The notes: generated by a model from the letters alone, not told the origin. A stretch of 64,000 bases of DNA from Chrysogorgia sp. JL179-B06 (GCA_035772405.1 JAYKKM010000209.1:2576501-2640500); one strand, 5' to 3'; positions 1 through 8,329 are shown, counted from the first letter of the stretch. Numbers and translations: made by a program.

Positions 1-440
1 CAGGCGAGGGGAAAACAAACGCAAAACACTGTCACACCAGAGCTTGGTTGTAAGCGCTTTCGATTTCGTCAATACTTATTCTGTTATTCAGTTTGCTTCA
101 TTTGCGCTAGGTTTCCACCAGTTATTTTTACTTTATCTTTTAGTTATGTGTTATAACGTATTAAAAATAATAAATGTCTACACATTCCAGCAGGTGGGGG
201 GGGGGGGCAGAAAAAATTATTGGGGGGTAAATGCCCCCTTGCCCCTCCCGCCGCCACTGGCCACAAGTGGAAGCAATACAAAACAAGGAGCTAAGAAAAG
301 GATTGGTTGCAAAAGATGTATCACCAACTGCACCAGGTCAGTTGAATTGAACTGAGTGAATTAACATTTAGGGTAAATAAATTGTCATACAAAGGTTTAT
401 TGTTGTATAGAGTCATCTAATGAATTTTGTCTTCAATGTT
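1..440. other. No gene; contains a hAT-like terminal fragment
   Basis: No convincing coding sequence. On the minus strand, positions about 196-262 read as a G/C-rich terminus beginning CAGTGGCGGCGGG and followed by G-runs, the usual look of a hAT-superfamily inverted terminus. Related termini occur near 10510-10557 and 38495-38545. I found no partner terminus nearby, so this is treated as a fragment. The 103-residue frame starting at 44 has no recognisable domain and crosses this terminus. Confidence 0.4.
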
Positions 441-447
441 GTTGTAG

Positions 448-570
448 TGCTGGAGGATGTAGTGCTGGAGGAAGAACAGCTGGAAGAACCACAAACAAGA
501 AGAAAACCACAGTGCAAAGCGTGTGGAAATACGATGAAAGGCCACAAATTTATTAAAAATCAAAGATAAA
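448..570 (+). pseudogene. Small exon-like fragment with CxxC...H motif
   Basis: A short acidic then basic reading frame ends with the motif CKACGNTMKGH followed by a lysine-rich tail and a stop. This Cys-Cys-His knuckle resembles the extreme C-terminus of several eukaryotic transposase families. It is preceded by a pyrimidine-poor AG that could be a splice acceptor. It lies upstream of the pogo-type remnant but I cannot show that they belong together. Function is not assigned. Confidence 0.25.
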
Positions 571-651
571 TTTTAATACTGCACTGCAGAGCATTAAAGA
601 CACTAGTAGGGCGATCAGTCATCAGTGTTCAACATACTGTTAAAAGGAAAG

Positions 652-780
652 TTGTATCTGATCTAAAAAAGTTAACTACATTTTCTACAACTCACTGGTC
701 ACTTCTTGGCAAATAAGGTCAGTATACATTAATATTGCAATGGTGGAAAATTTAGTTTTAACTTTTTTTAGATCAGATAC
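652..780. repeat. Short inverted repeat (hairpin)
   Basis: The 24-base stretch at about 652-675 (GTATCTGATCTAAAAAAGTT) recurs in reverse complement at about 757-780, giving a stem of roughly 24 bp with an 81-base loop. It sits just upstream of the pogo-type transposase remnant and may be part of that element's terminal region or a small MITE. Confidence 0.6.
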
Positions 781-864
781 AATATAGAATATTTTTCCAA
801 CAGCCTTAGAAGATAATTAGCCAATATTCATCACTGTATCCATGAAAATCATCCTCTTCCAAAA

Positions 865-1566
865 ATGTTTTCTGAATTCCATGATATGCAGGTAGTGGTA
901 TTCGTCTGCATCCCACAGTCCCATAAACCAATTGAATGTATTCACGATATGACAGTGTACGAAGAAACCTACTGTAAAAATATACATTTCATTATTGTAT
1001 ATATTAAAACTGTTTACATGAGGACAAGCGGACACAAAAAGGTACGATTCAAGACGGTGTTGGCATACACGGTTGATGGAACTAAACTTTAACCAAAGCT
1101 TATTTTCAAGCGGAAAACTACGCCAAAAGAGAAATTCCCTTCTGGTATTGTGGTCCAAGTGCACCCAAAAGGATGGATGGATGAAGAAGGGATGAAACTT
1201 TGGCCCACACAACCTGGCAGGTTATCAAAAATCAGAAGTTTGTTAGTCTTTGACTCATTCAGTGGCCATTTGACAACAGACTTCGCCAAAAATGGAATTT
1301 GTGGCCAGAGAAGAGCAAGATGCATGGAATGAAATCAGGAATGAATGGGCCATATTCTCTTTAAGAAGTGTAGGATTTCAAACCAAATGGATGGTACAGA
1401 AGATGACATGCTGTGGGAAGATGATAGTTATGAAAATGAAGAAACAGAAACTAATGAAGATGAAGTGGCAGCTGACGACCCTTTCGATGACCGCATCAAC
1501 CATGACCAATTACACGAACTTTTTGGTCAGTCAGACAACAGTGATGAAGAGTTTGAGGGATTTTAA
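865..1566 (+). pseudogene. Decayed pogo/Tigger-type DDE transposase (internally deleted)
   Basis: One continuous frame from 865 to 1566 carries three pieces of a DDE_1 transposase: a beta-strand region ending at about 1089, the conserved block VHPKGWMDEEGM...LLVFDSFSGHL (about 1159-1275) with the second catalytic aspartate, and the typical acidic C-terminal tail containing FKKCRISN and LDGTEDD-like residues (about 1363-1566). Stops interrupt it at 1090, 1330 and 1342. The segment that should hold the third catalytic residue, normally about 50-80 residues downstream of the second, is missing, so a deletion near 1280-1330 has joined the two halves. Family: pogo/Tigger (CENP-B related). The copy is dead. 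Inverted termini were not identified with confidence. Confidence 0.75.
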
Positions 1567-1599
1567 TACAAAACATTACGGACGGTAAACCAAATTGCT

Positions 1600-1934
1600 G
1601 TATGTATATATTATTTATCTTTGTTTGTAATATCCATTTCTTTATAACACTAGCATACTATTATAGAGTAAGTTGTAAATATTTTAGATTGGATGAAAAG
1701 CGTATTTATTTGTTTCTATAAAATACTTCCATTTTCTTTTTTACAGATTCGTTGTATTACGCTATTAAAATTTCTGTCTGCTACCAGTAACTATTTAATT
1801 GGGGGACTCGACTCCAGGATATCCTAAAAATTGTTCGGTGTACCATATGTCAACAATACAATTCAATCGTGAAAATATTAAATTGATTAATGTAAATAGA
1901 TTACTCATTAATTATATATTTCCTATTTTGACAC
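1600..1934. other. No gene seen
   Basis: AT-rich intergenic DNA between the decayed pogo remnant and the next transposon. No recognisable coding, RNA or repeat structure was seen. Confidence 0.5.
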
Positions 1935-1936
1935 TA

Positions 1937-2113
1937 CAGTCGAAGCTCTATGAACGACCGCTCTCGTAAGCGACCAGCTCCGATAACGACCAAGATTTTG
2001 AATTCCCGTTTAAATTGTCACTCAAACTCTGTAATGAAAAGCTCTCATAAGCGACCAAGTTTGGAGATCACCAAACGTGATTTTACTTAGTTTTTAAGCT
2101 CTCGTAAGCGACC
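1937..2113. repeat. Left TIR and subterminal motif array
   Basis: The terminal sequence CAGTCGAAGCTCT is followed by tandem and dispersed copies of GCTCTCGTAAGCGACC: exact at 1960-1975 and 2098-2113, one mismatch at 2041-2056, and more diverged copies at about 1945 and 1978. These are likely binding sites for the transposase N-terminal DNA-binding domain. Confidence 0.8.
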
Positions 2114-2253
2114 GGTCAGAAATGCGTCTTCAAAACATCAGTCAACACCTGATAAACTTACATTCCGCGGCATACGGCATACGGCATACAATGCACCACT
2201 TCGACGATAAAACGATAACAAATAGGATTATTATGTTAGTATTGTGAAGCGCA

Positions 2254-2440
2254 ATGTCTGAAAAGACTATATCAGACAAATTTGCAGCGACTAGTGTGGC
2301 AGAAATCAAAAAATATTTGCGAGAACGTGGGATAACCTCAAGCCCGCTTTGGTTAAGTTATTATTGCTTCGGCGGTTGAGAAAATTATGCTACCTATGGA
2401 CCCTAGCTTCGAACGTGATGACCCAAACAAAATTTTATAA
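2254..2440 (+). pseudogene. SAP-like domain protein fragment inside the Tigger element
   Basis: An ATG at 2254 opens a frame with SVAEIKKYLRERGIT, matching the helix-turn-helix pattern of SAP DNA-binding domains (SAF-A/B, Acinus, PIAS). After a shift of frame near 2342 the second SAP helix (KPALVKL) appears, and after a second shift the tail MLPMDPSFERDD leads to a stop at 2438-2440. Two indels therefore break it. Proteins beginning with this SAP-plus-acidic-tail arrangement are common among transposon-linked predicted proteins of invertebrates (recollection, not a search). It may be an independent cargo gene or a 5-prime exon of a spliced product. Confidence 0.5.
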
Positions 2441-2515
2441 AAATTCCTATTTATTGTAGCGAATGTGAGGTGTCCTGTCGGCAGTACTGACAACAAACAA
2501 TAAATTGTCGTTGAC

Positions 2516-2996
2516 TCACTGAACAATGTCATAGTTTAAACTCTCAATTTTTGATCTCAGCCATGGTATTGACATCAGTTTGTCTCCAGAAAATGTATAA
2601 ATACAGGGAATCTCTAAGCCATAGCCAGCTCCGCGGTTAACTCTCTTTCCGGAAACGACCAACTCGCCCTTATTTGTAGGACGCTTGAGAAACTTGCTCA
2701 CAAATGGCGTCATTCGCAAGGGGATATGTCCAAGAATTTCGTCCTCGTGTACGTCCACAGTGTTCGGATGTGTGTTGGTTGTTTCTTCACAAGATCTCCT
2801 CAAGGCTTTGGCTATCCAACAAGCTACCAGTTGCGGTTTGAGGTCTGACAACTGCTACAGCATTTTTGTCCTTTACATTGTTTGGCTCGCGTTTTAAAAT
2901 TCTCTCTTCATTGATTTCTGGGTTCCAGCCTGCGACATCTTTATATACATGATACCCACGAACAAACGACTTGACTTTCACGCTCGAGTTTGCCAT
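2516..2996 (-). CDS. HIRAN-domain protein carried by the Tigger element
   Basis: On the minus strand an ATG at 2996 opens MANSSVKVKSFVRGYHVY, leading to the diagnostic HIRAN signature REPNNVKDKNAVAV (around 2870-2910). After about 70 bases out of frame, the second half follows: DEILGHIPLRM, then GKRVNRGAGYGLEIPC and YTFSG, ending at the stop at 2516. The gap between the halves could be a short intron or an indel. HIRAN domains (as in HLTF and yeast Rad5) bind free 3-prime DNA ends or stalled forks. A stand-alone HIRAN protein inside a transposon could help with excision ends or replication coupling, which is inference. It is transcribed divergently from the transposase. Confidence 0.7.
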
Positions 2997-3106
2997 GATT
3001 ATGGGCGGAGAAAAGTGCATAAAGTTGACAAGTTGTTGACAAGTTGACACGTCACTAGTAGCACACGAGCTAAAATATTCTTCGGTGAATAGCCTGTCGC
3101 AGAAGA

Positions 3107-4956
3107 ATGTCTCTCTGTGTCAGTTGTTTAAGTCCAACGAAATACGTTTCTTTGCGGTGCAAGAAGCCTGCCTGCAATAAGTCGGTTAAATGCTCTATTC
3201 CCACAAGCGAAGAAACCGTTGGCTGGAAAGCAGGCGTCTCTGTGGGTTTTTGTCCAAGCTGTTCGTCCAGAAAGAATGATGCCGAAGTAATCAGTGAGAC
3301 AGTGAAAGTAGCCACAAACCAGAAGACCAATGTCGCTAAAGCAGTCAAAGCGAAAGTTAAAGGGCACGGTGGAAGTGGCACAACAAGACATTGTTTGACA
3401 CTTAGCGAAAAGGTAGACGTGATTCGTGAACACCAACGCAGCGGCGAAACCACGAGGAAGTTAGCGCAGAGATTTGACTGTGGGAAGACGCAAATTATCA
3501 AGGTGCTAAATAACAAAGATAGCATTTTAGATGCATGGTCGAAGAACGCTACCAGCGCAGCAAAACGGCACAACGCAGAGAAGTTTGATAAAGTGAACAA
3601 TTTACTTTGGGAGTGGTATGAGAAAGCCCGGCAAGCAAACATACCAATAGATGGGCCGATGCTGAGAGAGGAAGCACGAATACTTGCAGAACAACTTGGG
3701 GAAACCGCCTTCAAAGGTACCGATGGTTGGCTTGCAAAATGGAAGCAGAGGCATAATATAGCGCAAATGCATATCGCTGGCGAGGAAGGAGATGTTCGTC
3801 AGGAAACTGTCGAAAGCTGGGAGGAGAGAGTCAAAGACTCATTATTGGTTATGAACCATCAGACATTTGGAATATGGATGAAACAGGGACTTTTTGGAAG
3901 GCGCTTCCGGACAAATCTTTGTCAGAGAAGGGAAAACGGTGTAGAGGTGGCAAACATGCCAAACAGAGAATCACAGCAGCATTCTTTGTAAATGCTGCTG
4001 GGGGGAAAGAAGCTCCGATACTTATTGGCAAAAGCAAAAAGCCGCGTTGCTTTGCAAAGTTGCCAGATATAACACGTCCCTACGGGGCTATGTACTTCAG
4101 CAATGCCAAGGCGTGGATGAAATCCGAGATCATGTTAAGTGTTCTGAGAAAAGTTAATGACAAGATGAAGCGCGATGGTCGACACATAATTTTGTTGATG
4201 GACAATGCGCCTTGCCATCCCCCATCAATGAAAGGTGCGTTTTCAAACATCAAGATTGAGTTTCTTCCCGCCAACACCACCTCTCGGACCCAACCCTTAG
4301 ACGCTGGCATCATAAAATCATGGAAAATGCACTACAAACGAAAGATTCTGCGTCATGTTGTTAGTGCAGTCGATGGTCAGAAGTCCGCTAGTGAAATCAT
4401 CAAGGGCGTTAACTTACTAATGGCTATTCAATGGATGGTAACCGCCTGGGAGGAAGTAAAGCCGGAAGTCATAACACGCTGCTTCAAGCACGTAGGAATG
4501 TATCCCGAGGAAGAAGAAGCAATGGAGGTTGATGATGATCCGTTCGCTGGAGAGGAGGAGCTCGATATGAAGGAACTCTTGAATAAAATCTCGGGCACCT
4601 CCGGGCAGGAACTTCATCTGGAGGAGGAGGTTGATGCGTATGAGAAACCGGTTGATAGCACATCGCCAAATTGGAGAGAACATCTGCGATCTGAACTTTT
4701 AAAGAAGCATGACTTTATTAACGAAGGCGATGGTATTGACGACGATGAAGAGGAGGAAGAATTTGACATCCCATTGAATGCCCCAGAAGTCACTACTGCT
4801 GTTGGAGCTCTAGGTCTCGTGAATACGTTGATAGACTTTTCTAATTGGGAAAATAATGAAAAGTTATCTCGAGCCATTGGGCGCGTCAAGGACATCCTTA
4901 TAGATGAGCAGCTTAAGTCGTTCAGGCAGACAAGCATCAAAAGCTACTTTGCGTAG
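3107..4956 (+). pseudogene. Tigger/pogo transposase, one frameshift from intact
   Basis: The N-terminal part (3107 to about 3845) has a Cys-rich segment with CVSC and CPSC pairs plus further cysteines (residues 4-52), then a CENP-B/psq-type helix-turn-helix (LTLSEKVDVIREHQRSGETT) and a second Tc5-type DNA-binding domain (IPIDGPMLREEARILAEQL...GWLAKWKQRHNI). The catalytic part continues one frame over from about 3847, so one base has been lost at about 3838-3847. Catalytic aspartates are in NMDETG (3877), LLMDNAPCH (4201) and QPLDAGI (4300), giving DD32D spacing as in pogo/Tigger. An acidic C-terminal tail ends at 4956. About 616 codons, full family length. The cysteine-rich N-terminus is unusual for Tigger. 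Confidence 0.85.
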
Positions 4957-5203
4957 TACACTCTCACACGTTTAGAGTAAAGGAACGAGCACCGTTTAAC
5001 AATGAACGGCACCGCTTACATATAGTTTTGTTATGAGAAATCTCACAATGTCAAGTTGAACACTATATAGTATATTTGAACATACATTGTACACTCAGAT
5101 TATTAGCTTATTTGACCTACTGTACAAAGAAATAAAAACGATAAAATAATATACCTTTAGTGGTCAATACAGTTAACGATTTACATGTACTTCAATGTAA
5201 AAA

Positions 5204-5336
5204 GCTCTCGTAAGCGACCTACATCTATTGTTCGCATGCGTGGTCGCCTACGAGAGCGCATTCTCGTAAGCGTCCAGCTCCGTTAACGACCAAAATTTTC
5301 GATTCCCGAGGTGGTCGCTTACGAGAGCTTCGACTG
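5204..5336. repeat. Right TIR and subterminal motif array
   Basis: Copies of GCTCTCGTAAGCGACC are at 5204-5219 (direct), 5242-5257 and 5313-5328 (inverted), with diverged copies at about 5263 and 5277. The outermost copy runs into the terminal AGAGCTTCGACTG, which mirrors the left end. Confidence 0.8.
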
Positions 5337-5338
5337 TA

Positions 5339-5591
5339 TACCTCATATTTTGTAGATAACTTTAAATATTATACTTATGTAATTTCTTTTTACATGCCCC
5401 TGTGGAAATCAGCTTCGGGTGATAGTTCTTCTATCTAATACATTGACGCAGAAGACCACCATTGTTACATTCAACCCATGAAGAAAATAAAACGACACAT
5501 CAAACACAAATAATTTGCTAGATAATGAGGTGGACGTGGGGGAGAGGCAAGAGAAGACGAAGGGGGAGAGCGTGGTTATAACCAATTGTTA
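5339..5591. other. No gene seen
   Basis: AT-rich spacer between the Tigger element and the polymerase fossil. A frame open from 5515 precedes the polymerase fragment but shows no domain before about 5590. Confidence 0.4.
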
Positions 5592-5816
5592 TTCTTTGAC
5601 TTTGAATGTACGCAAGAGGACGACAAGCACGAATTTATGTGTTGTTCACGACAAAAGCGGTCAGGAGTGGGTGTTTCACGGTGCAAATATATGGAATGAA
5701 TTTTGCGAGTGGTTATTTCAAGAAAAAAACTCTGGCTGTATTGTGATGGCCGCGCATAATTTCCAGGGACATGGTAGGTATTTTATTCTCCAATATCTGC
5801 ATAAGAATGACCTTGT
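5592..5816 (+). pseudogene. Polinton-type DNA polymerase B fragment (exonuclease motifs)
   Basis: Frame 3 at 5592 gives FFDFECTQEDDKHEF, the exonuclease I motif of protein-primed family B polymerases (DNA_pol_B_2, Polinton/Maverick type). After a shift to frame 1 near 5690 the next block, ending AHNFQGHGRYFILQYL, is the exonuclease II region. The similarity stops at 5816, where foreign DNA begins, and resumes at 7883. Two damaging events are visible: one frameshift and the insertion. The protein would replicate a large self-synthesising element. No other Polinton genes (integrase, ATPase, protease, capsid) are recognisable in the window, so this is an isolated fragment. Confidence 0.7.
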
Positions 5817-5817
5817 C

Positions 5818-5872
5818 CCCTCGCCCTGACGGCGCGAAGCGCCGTCCAGCGCCGAAGGCGCTGGGGCGAGGG
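5818..5872. repeat. T-shaped three-way-junction hairpin
   Basis: The outer stem CCCTCGCCC (5818-5826) pairs perfectly with GGGCGAGGG (5864-5872). Within it are two perfect hairpins side by side: GACGGCGC/GCGCCGTC (5828-5835 with 5839-5846) and CAGCGCC/GGCGCTG (5847-5853 with 5857-5863), both with GAA loops. Only T5827 is unpaired at the junction. The same architecture (stem closed by two arms) is found in parvoviral terminal repeats such as those of adeno-associated virus. GC-rich stems with GAA loops are known to be exceptionally stable in single-stranded DNA. Confidence 0.85.
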
Positions 5873-5895
5873 TGATAATCTTGACGGGGTGGTAG

Positions 5896-5925
5896 AATGT
5901 CCGGTCGTGTACAATGTCCGGTCGT
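5896..5925. repeat. Two 13-bp direct repeats (iteron-like)
   Basis: AATGTCCGGTCGT occurs at 5896-5908 and again at 5913-5925, offset by 17 bp, 24 bases inside the T-shaped hairpin. The arrangement looks like paired protein-binding sites next to an origin or terminus. That role is inference. Confidence 0.6.
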
Positions 5926-6440
5926 TTATGGGAAGTTAGTTCTGTAAAAAGTTTGTGCCGCATATATCGGTATCCATCAAACGGACATCGGTTGTCTTGG
6001 TTACGATGACGTGTCACAGGGAAGAAAGTAGGTAAACAAGGATATTTATGGATCTAAAAGGATATTTATCTAAGGTCGTGAGCGAGAACATAATTTTGTG
6101 TTGTTTTACTCGAAAAAACGTGAAATGTACGTGAAATGAGTAATTTAAATAACGATTGGCAGAGCAGAAGAGAACGAGAGGGGACAGTCGTTATTAAAAA
6201 CAAAACCTCAATACTTATGTAACAAAACCAACACAGCAAGAAGGATTGCGACAGAAACAAGTCAAAGCGACTCTAAGACGATATCCAGTGTAGCAGTAAG
6301 TGTTTGTTCATATTTTGAAATATACAGTATGTTTATTCTGTGCTTAATAATGAGCCTATATAGTAGACTATAGCTGTGTTTCAGTGTTTATACGACCTGG
6401 GCCTGGCCTACAATTTATAGTATATAAACAAGCATTACTG
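5926..6440. other. Insert interior, no gene seen
   Basis: Part of the 2.07-kb insertion. No recognisable coding sequence or RNA was found. Confidence 0.4.
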
Positions 6441-6700
6441 TATGACTGGTCAGTGTTAATATATACACTGCTGTATAGTGAATAAGGGAGAGTTTGGAGT
6501 AGAATCCTCATAAAATGATTCTGAGTCCTGGACAGGAATCGAACCTGTAACTTGATTGCTTCTAACCATTGAGCTACCGAGACTCAGATGGAGAGTGAAG
6601 CTGGTTACAAATTCAACATAATACATTCGGTTGATATAGGTATACAGTACTGCCTATGTAGCTTGCATTCACTACAGCAGTGTATATATATTTACACATC
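6441..6700 (-). mobile_element. tRNA-headed short element with 12-bp target duplication
   Basis: The minus strand holds an RNA polymerase III-type promoter: an A-box-like TAGCTCAATGG (around 6575) and a B box GGTTCGATTCC (around 6537) within a tRNA-like stretch. The element is flanked by the 12-bp direct repeat CAAGCATTACTG (6429-6440 and 6701-6712), as expected for LINE-mediated retroposition. Unusually, both ends also carry an inverted repeat (ATACACTGCTGTA...GTGAAT near 6462, ATTCACTACAGCAGTGTAT near 6668). Relatives lie at about 16030-16375, 24380-24660 and 53640-53770. Confidence 0.65.
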
Positions 6701-6722
6701 CAAGCATTACTGATATAATATA

Positions 6723-7872
6723 GTGACAACCCGCGATTTCCGGTCGAGTTCGATAAACATTATTTTTAATACGTTAATATGCCTTTTCAGCATAATTTTT
6801 TGGTTAGGGTTGGTAATTTGGTTAGGTAGTTATATTAGGATTAGCATTTCGTTGAATTATAAAAGACTCGATCGTGACTTGAGTGACGAAGGGCTTTCGC
6901 TCGAAATGTTGAATGTCTGCCAACCTATAAAATATCTGTATTTCTGCCTACAATGTATACAGTACGTTGAACAATATTTTATCTTCAATAAAACAACCAT
7001 GTCATGTTATTGTTTGTTAGTTCTAACTTGTATAGTCTGCATTGTGATTGTTCAGAAATCTTTAGACAAATTTTGAAATACTTAACCGAGAGAGTTGTAC
7101 TATATTATACATTCTAGGATTGGGAAAAGTTTAGGCATTATTAATAATACTAATAAAAATACAGGATAGCCTGTTGAATGCTAACACTGGTATTGACGGG
7201 GTCCTGTTTCCTAACAAATTACAATTATTATTTATTACAAATATAAATTTATTACACATACTGTATTCATATGTACTGTATGTCTACAATATGTTACAAA
7301 AACTAATTATAACTTGAAAGTTGTATAAATCCTACAAATGTAGTACTGTCAATTAAGGCAACAGATATTAGATAATGATCTTACATGTATGCAATGAACA
7401 AATTCATTGAGATTAAAATAGTTCTTTAGAAATGGTGGTAAAATGCCTTCAAGACATTTCTTAACTAACATATGGTACCAATCCTAGGGTTTCTATTAAC
7501 CGATCAGTTTCATGTCCAGACTTAGGAAAGGTCAGTTTCTCTGCCCTGCATTGAGACCTCAAGAGCATCTATCCTCACCAACAATCGGGATAGAATCCCT
7601 AATACTGTATTAAAACCAAATTGATGTCCATACATTTGCACTATATGCAACACTAGACATTTGAATGATAAAGAGAATGCACTTTCTTCCTTCGTTCTTT
7701 AACAGTCTTTGGTGTCACTGTTCCCCAATTCCGTCGAATACTGTGAATTATTGAACGGAGGTGTCCAAAACAAAAATTATTGAACGCTGATGACGTCACT
7801 AGGACAAAGCGCATAACTACAGTACTGTATTACAGTAGTAAATTAGCAACTATAAAAGTTTCAAACAGTAGT
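6723..7872. other. Insert interior, no supported gene
   Basis: A 117-residue open frame at 6723-7076 contains two hydrophobic stretches but no recognisable family, and the rest is AT-rich without structure. It is treated as non-coding sequence of the 2.07-kb insertion. Confidence 0.35.
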
Positions 7873-7882
7873 GGGCGAGGGG

Positions 7883-8262
7883 TGTTGCGTATAACGTATT
7901 TCTAGTACCAGAAGTTATCATGTATGTTGCAAATATTTTAACACTAAATGTTCCGACATTAAATATCAAGTTTGTTGATTCTCTATGCTTTATCCCTATG
8001 AAACGGGCAAATTTTCCGATATCAAAGGCTACGTCCCACATCACTTTAATACTGAAACCAACGAAAATTACGAAGGTCCCCTACCCGACACAAGATATAA
8101 TTCGGATGGAATGACCCCTGGTGACCGTGCTAAATTGTATGAATGGTATGATAACCTGACAGCCAACAACTACGTTTTCGACTTTCAAGAGAAAATTCTA
8201 ACGTATTGTCCACCGGACGTCGATATCCTCCGAAGTTGTTGGCTTGAATTTCGCGAACTGTT
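7883..8262 (+). pseudogene. Polinton-type DNA polymerase B fragment, continuation
   Basis: The frame resumes with VPEVIM and LNIKFVDSLCFIPM (7903-8000), shifts once near 8000, and continues with GYVPHHFNTETNENYEGPLP, WYDNLTANNYVFDFQ and the exonuclease III-like YCPPDVDILRSC, ending near 8262. These are the successive blocks that follow the exonuclease II region of protein-primed DNA polymerase B in Polinton/Maverick elements, and they continue the 5592-5816 fragment. The polymerase palm motifs are absent, so the gene is truncated downstream. No tail of a Polinton or its long inverted repeats is visible. Confidence 0.75.
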
Positions 8263-8329
8263 TGTATATGTATGTTCGTATCGTCCATTAACTATAATTT
8301 TTATTTTTAAAAATTTTCATTAAATGAAA

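Larger units (their letters stand above)
1937..5336 (+). mobile_element. Tigger/pogo-type DNA transposon with HIRAN and SAP-like cargo
   Basis: The element is bounded by inverted termini starting CAGTCGAAGCTCT (1937 onward) and ending AGAGCTTCGACTG (to 5336), each flanked by the dinucleotide TA (1935-1936 and 5337-5338), the target duplication expected for pogo/Tc1-mariner elements. Both subterminal regions contain many copies of a 15-16 bp motif, GCTCTCGTAAGCGACC. Inside are a plus-strand SAP-like frame (2254-2440), a minus-strand HIRAN-domain gene (2996 to 2516) and a plus-strand transposase (3107-4956). The HIRAN gene and the transposase are divergent, with start codons about 110 bp apart, so a shared bidirectional promoter is plausible. 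Total length is 3400 bp. Damage is light (one frameshift in the transposase), so the insertion is fairly young. Confidence 0.85.
5817..7882. mobile_element. 2.07-kb insertion splitting the PolB fossil
   Basis: Polymerase homology ends at 5816 and restarts at 7883. The intervening 2066 bp begin CCCCTCGCCC (5817-5826) and end GGGCGAGGGG (7873-7882), a perfect 10-bp terminal inverted repeat. TGT lies on both sides (5814-5816, 7883-7885), consistent with a 3-bp target duplication. Removing the insert plus one TGT leaves the polymerase frame open across the junction, which supports these boundaries. The left end contains a T-shaped hairpin (5818-5872) followed by two 13-bp direct repeats. Inside there is a tRNA-headed repeat (6441-6700) and no recognisable transposase, so it is non-autonomous or eroded. 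Superfamily unknown. Confidence 0.65.

Noticed and set aside
817..1212. 131-residue minus-strand frame.
   Set aside because: Antisense shadow of the pogo-type transposase block on the plus strand.
5718..6017. 99-residue minus-strand frame across the T-shaped hairpin.
   Set aside because: Antisense of the polymerase fragment and hairpin, with no domain.
6515..6590. Possible functional tRNA gene on the minus strand.
   Set aside because: A and B boxes are present but no acceptor stem or cloverleaf can be completed. Related copies show it is the head of a repeat element.
6880..6910. GTGACGAAGGGCTTTCGCTCGAAATG resembles a hammerhead ribozyme core (CTGANGA...GAAA), as found in Penelope-like elements.
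   Set aside because: The essential C of CTGANGA is G here, and no stems I and III could be drawn with confidence. At most a decayed copy.
6723..7076. 117-residue frame with hydrophobic segments.
   Set aside because: No family, AT-rich, lies in a non-coding part of an insertion. Hydrophobicity follows from composition.
5817..7882. Assigning the insertion to Helitron/Helentron because of a terminal hairpin.
   Set aside because: There is no TC...CTRR signature, no A/T or T/T insertion pattern, and no Rep/helicase. A 3-bp duplication also argues against it.
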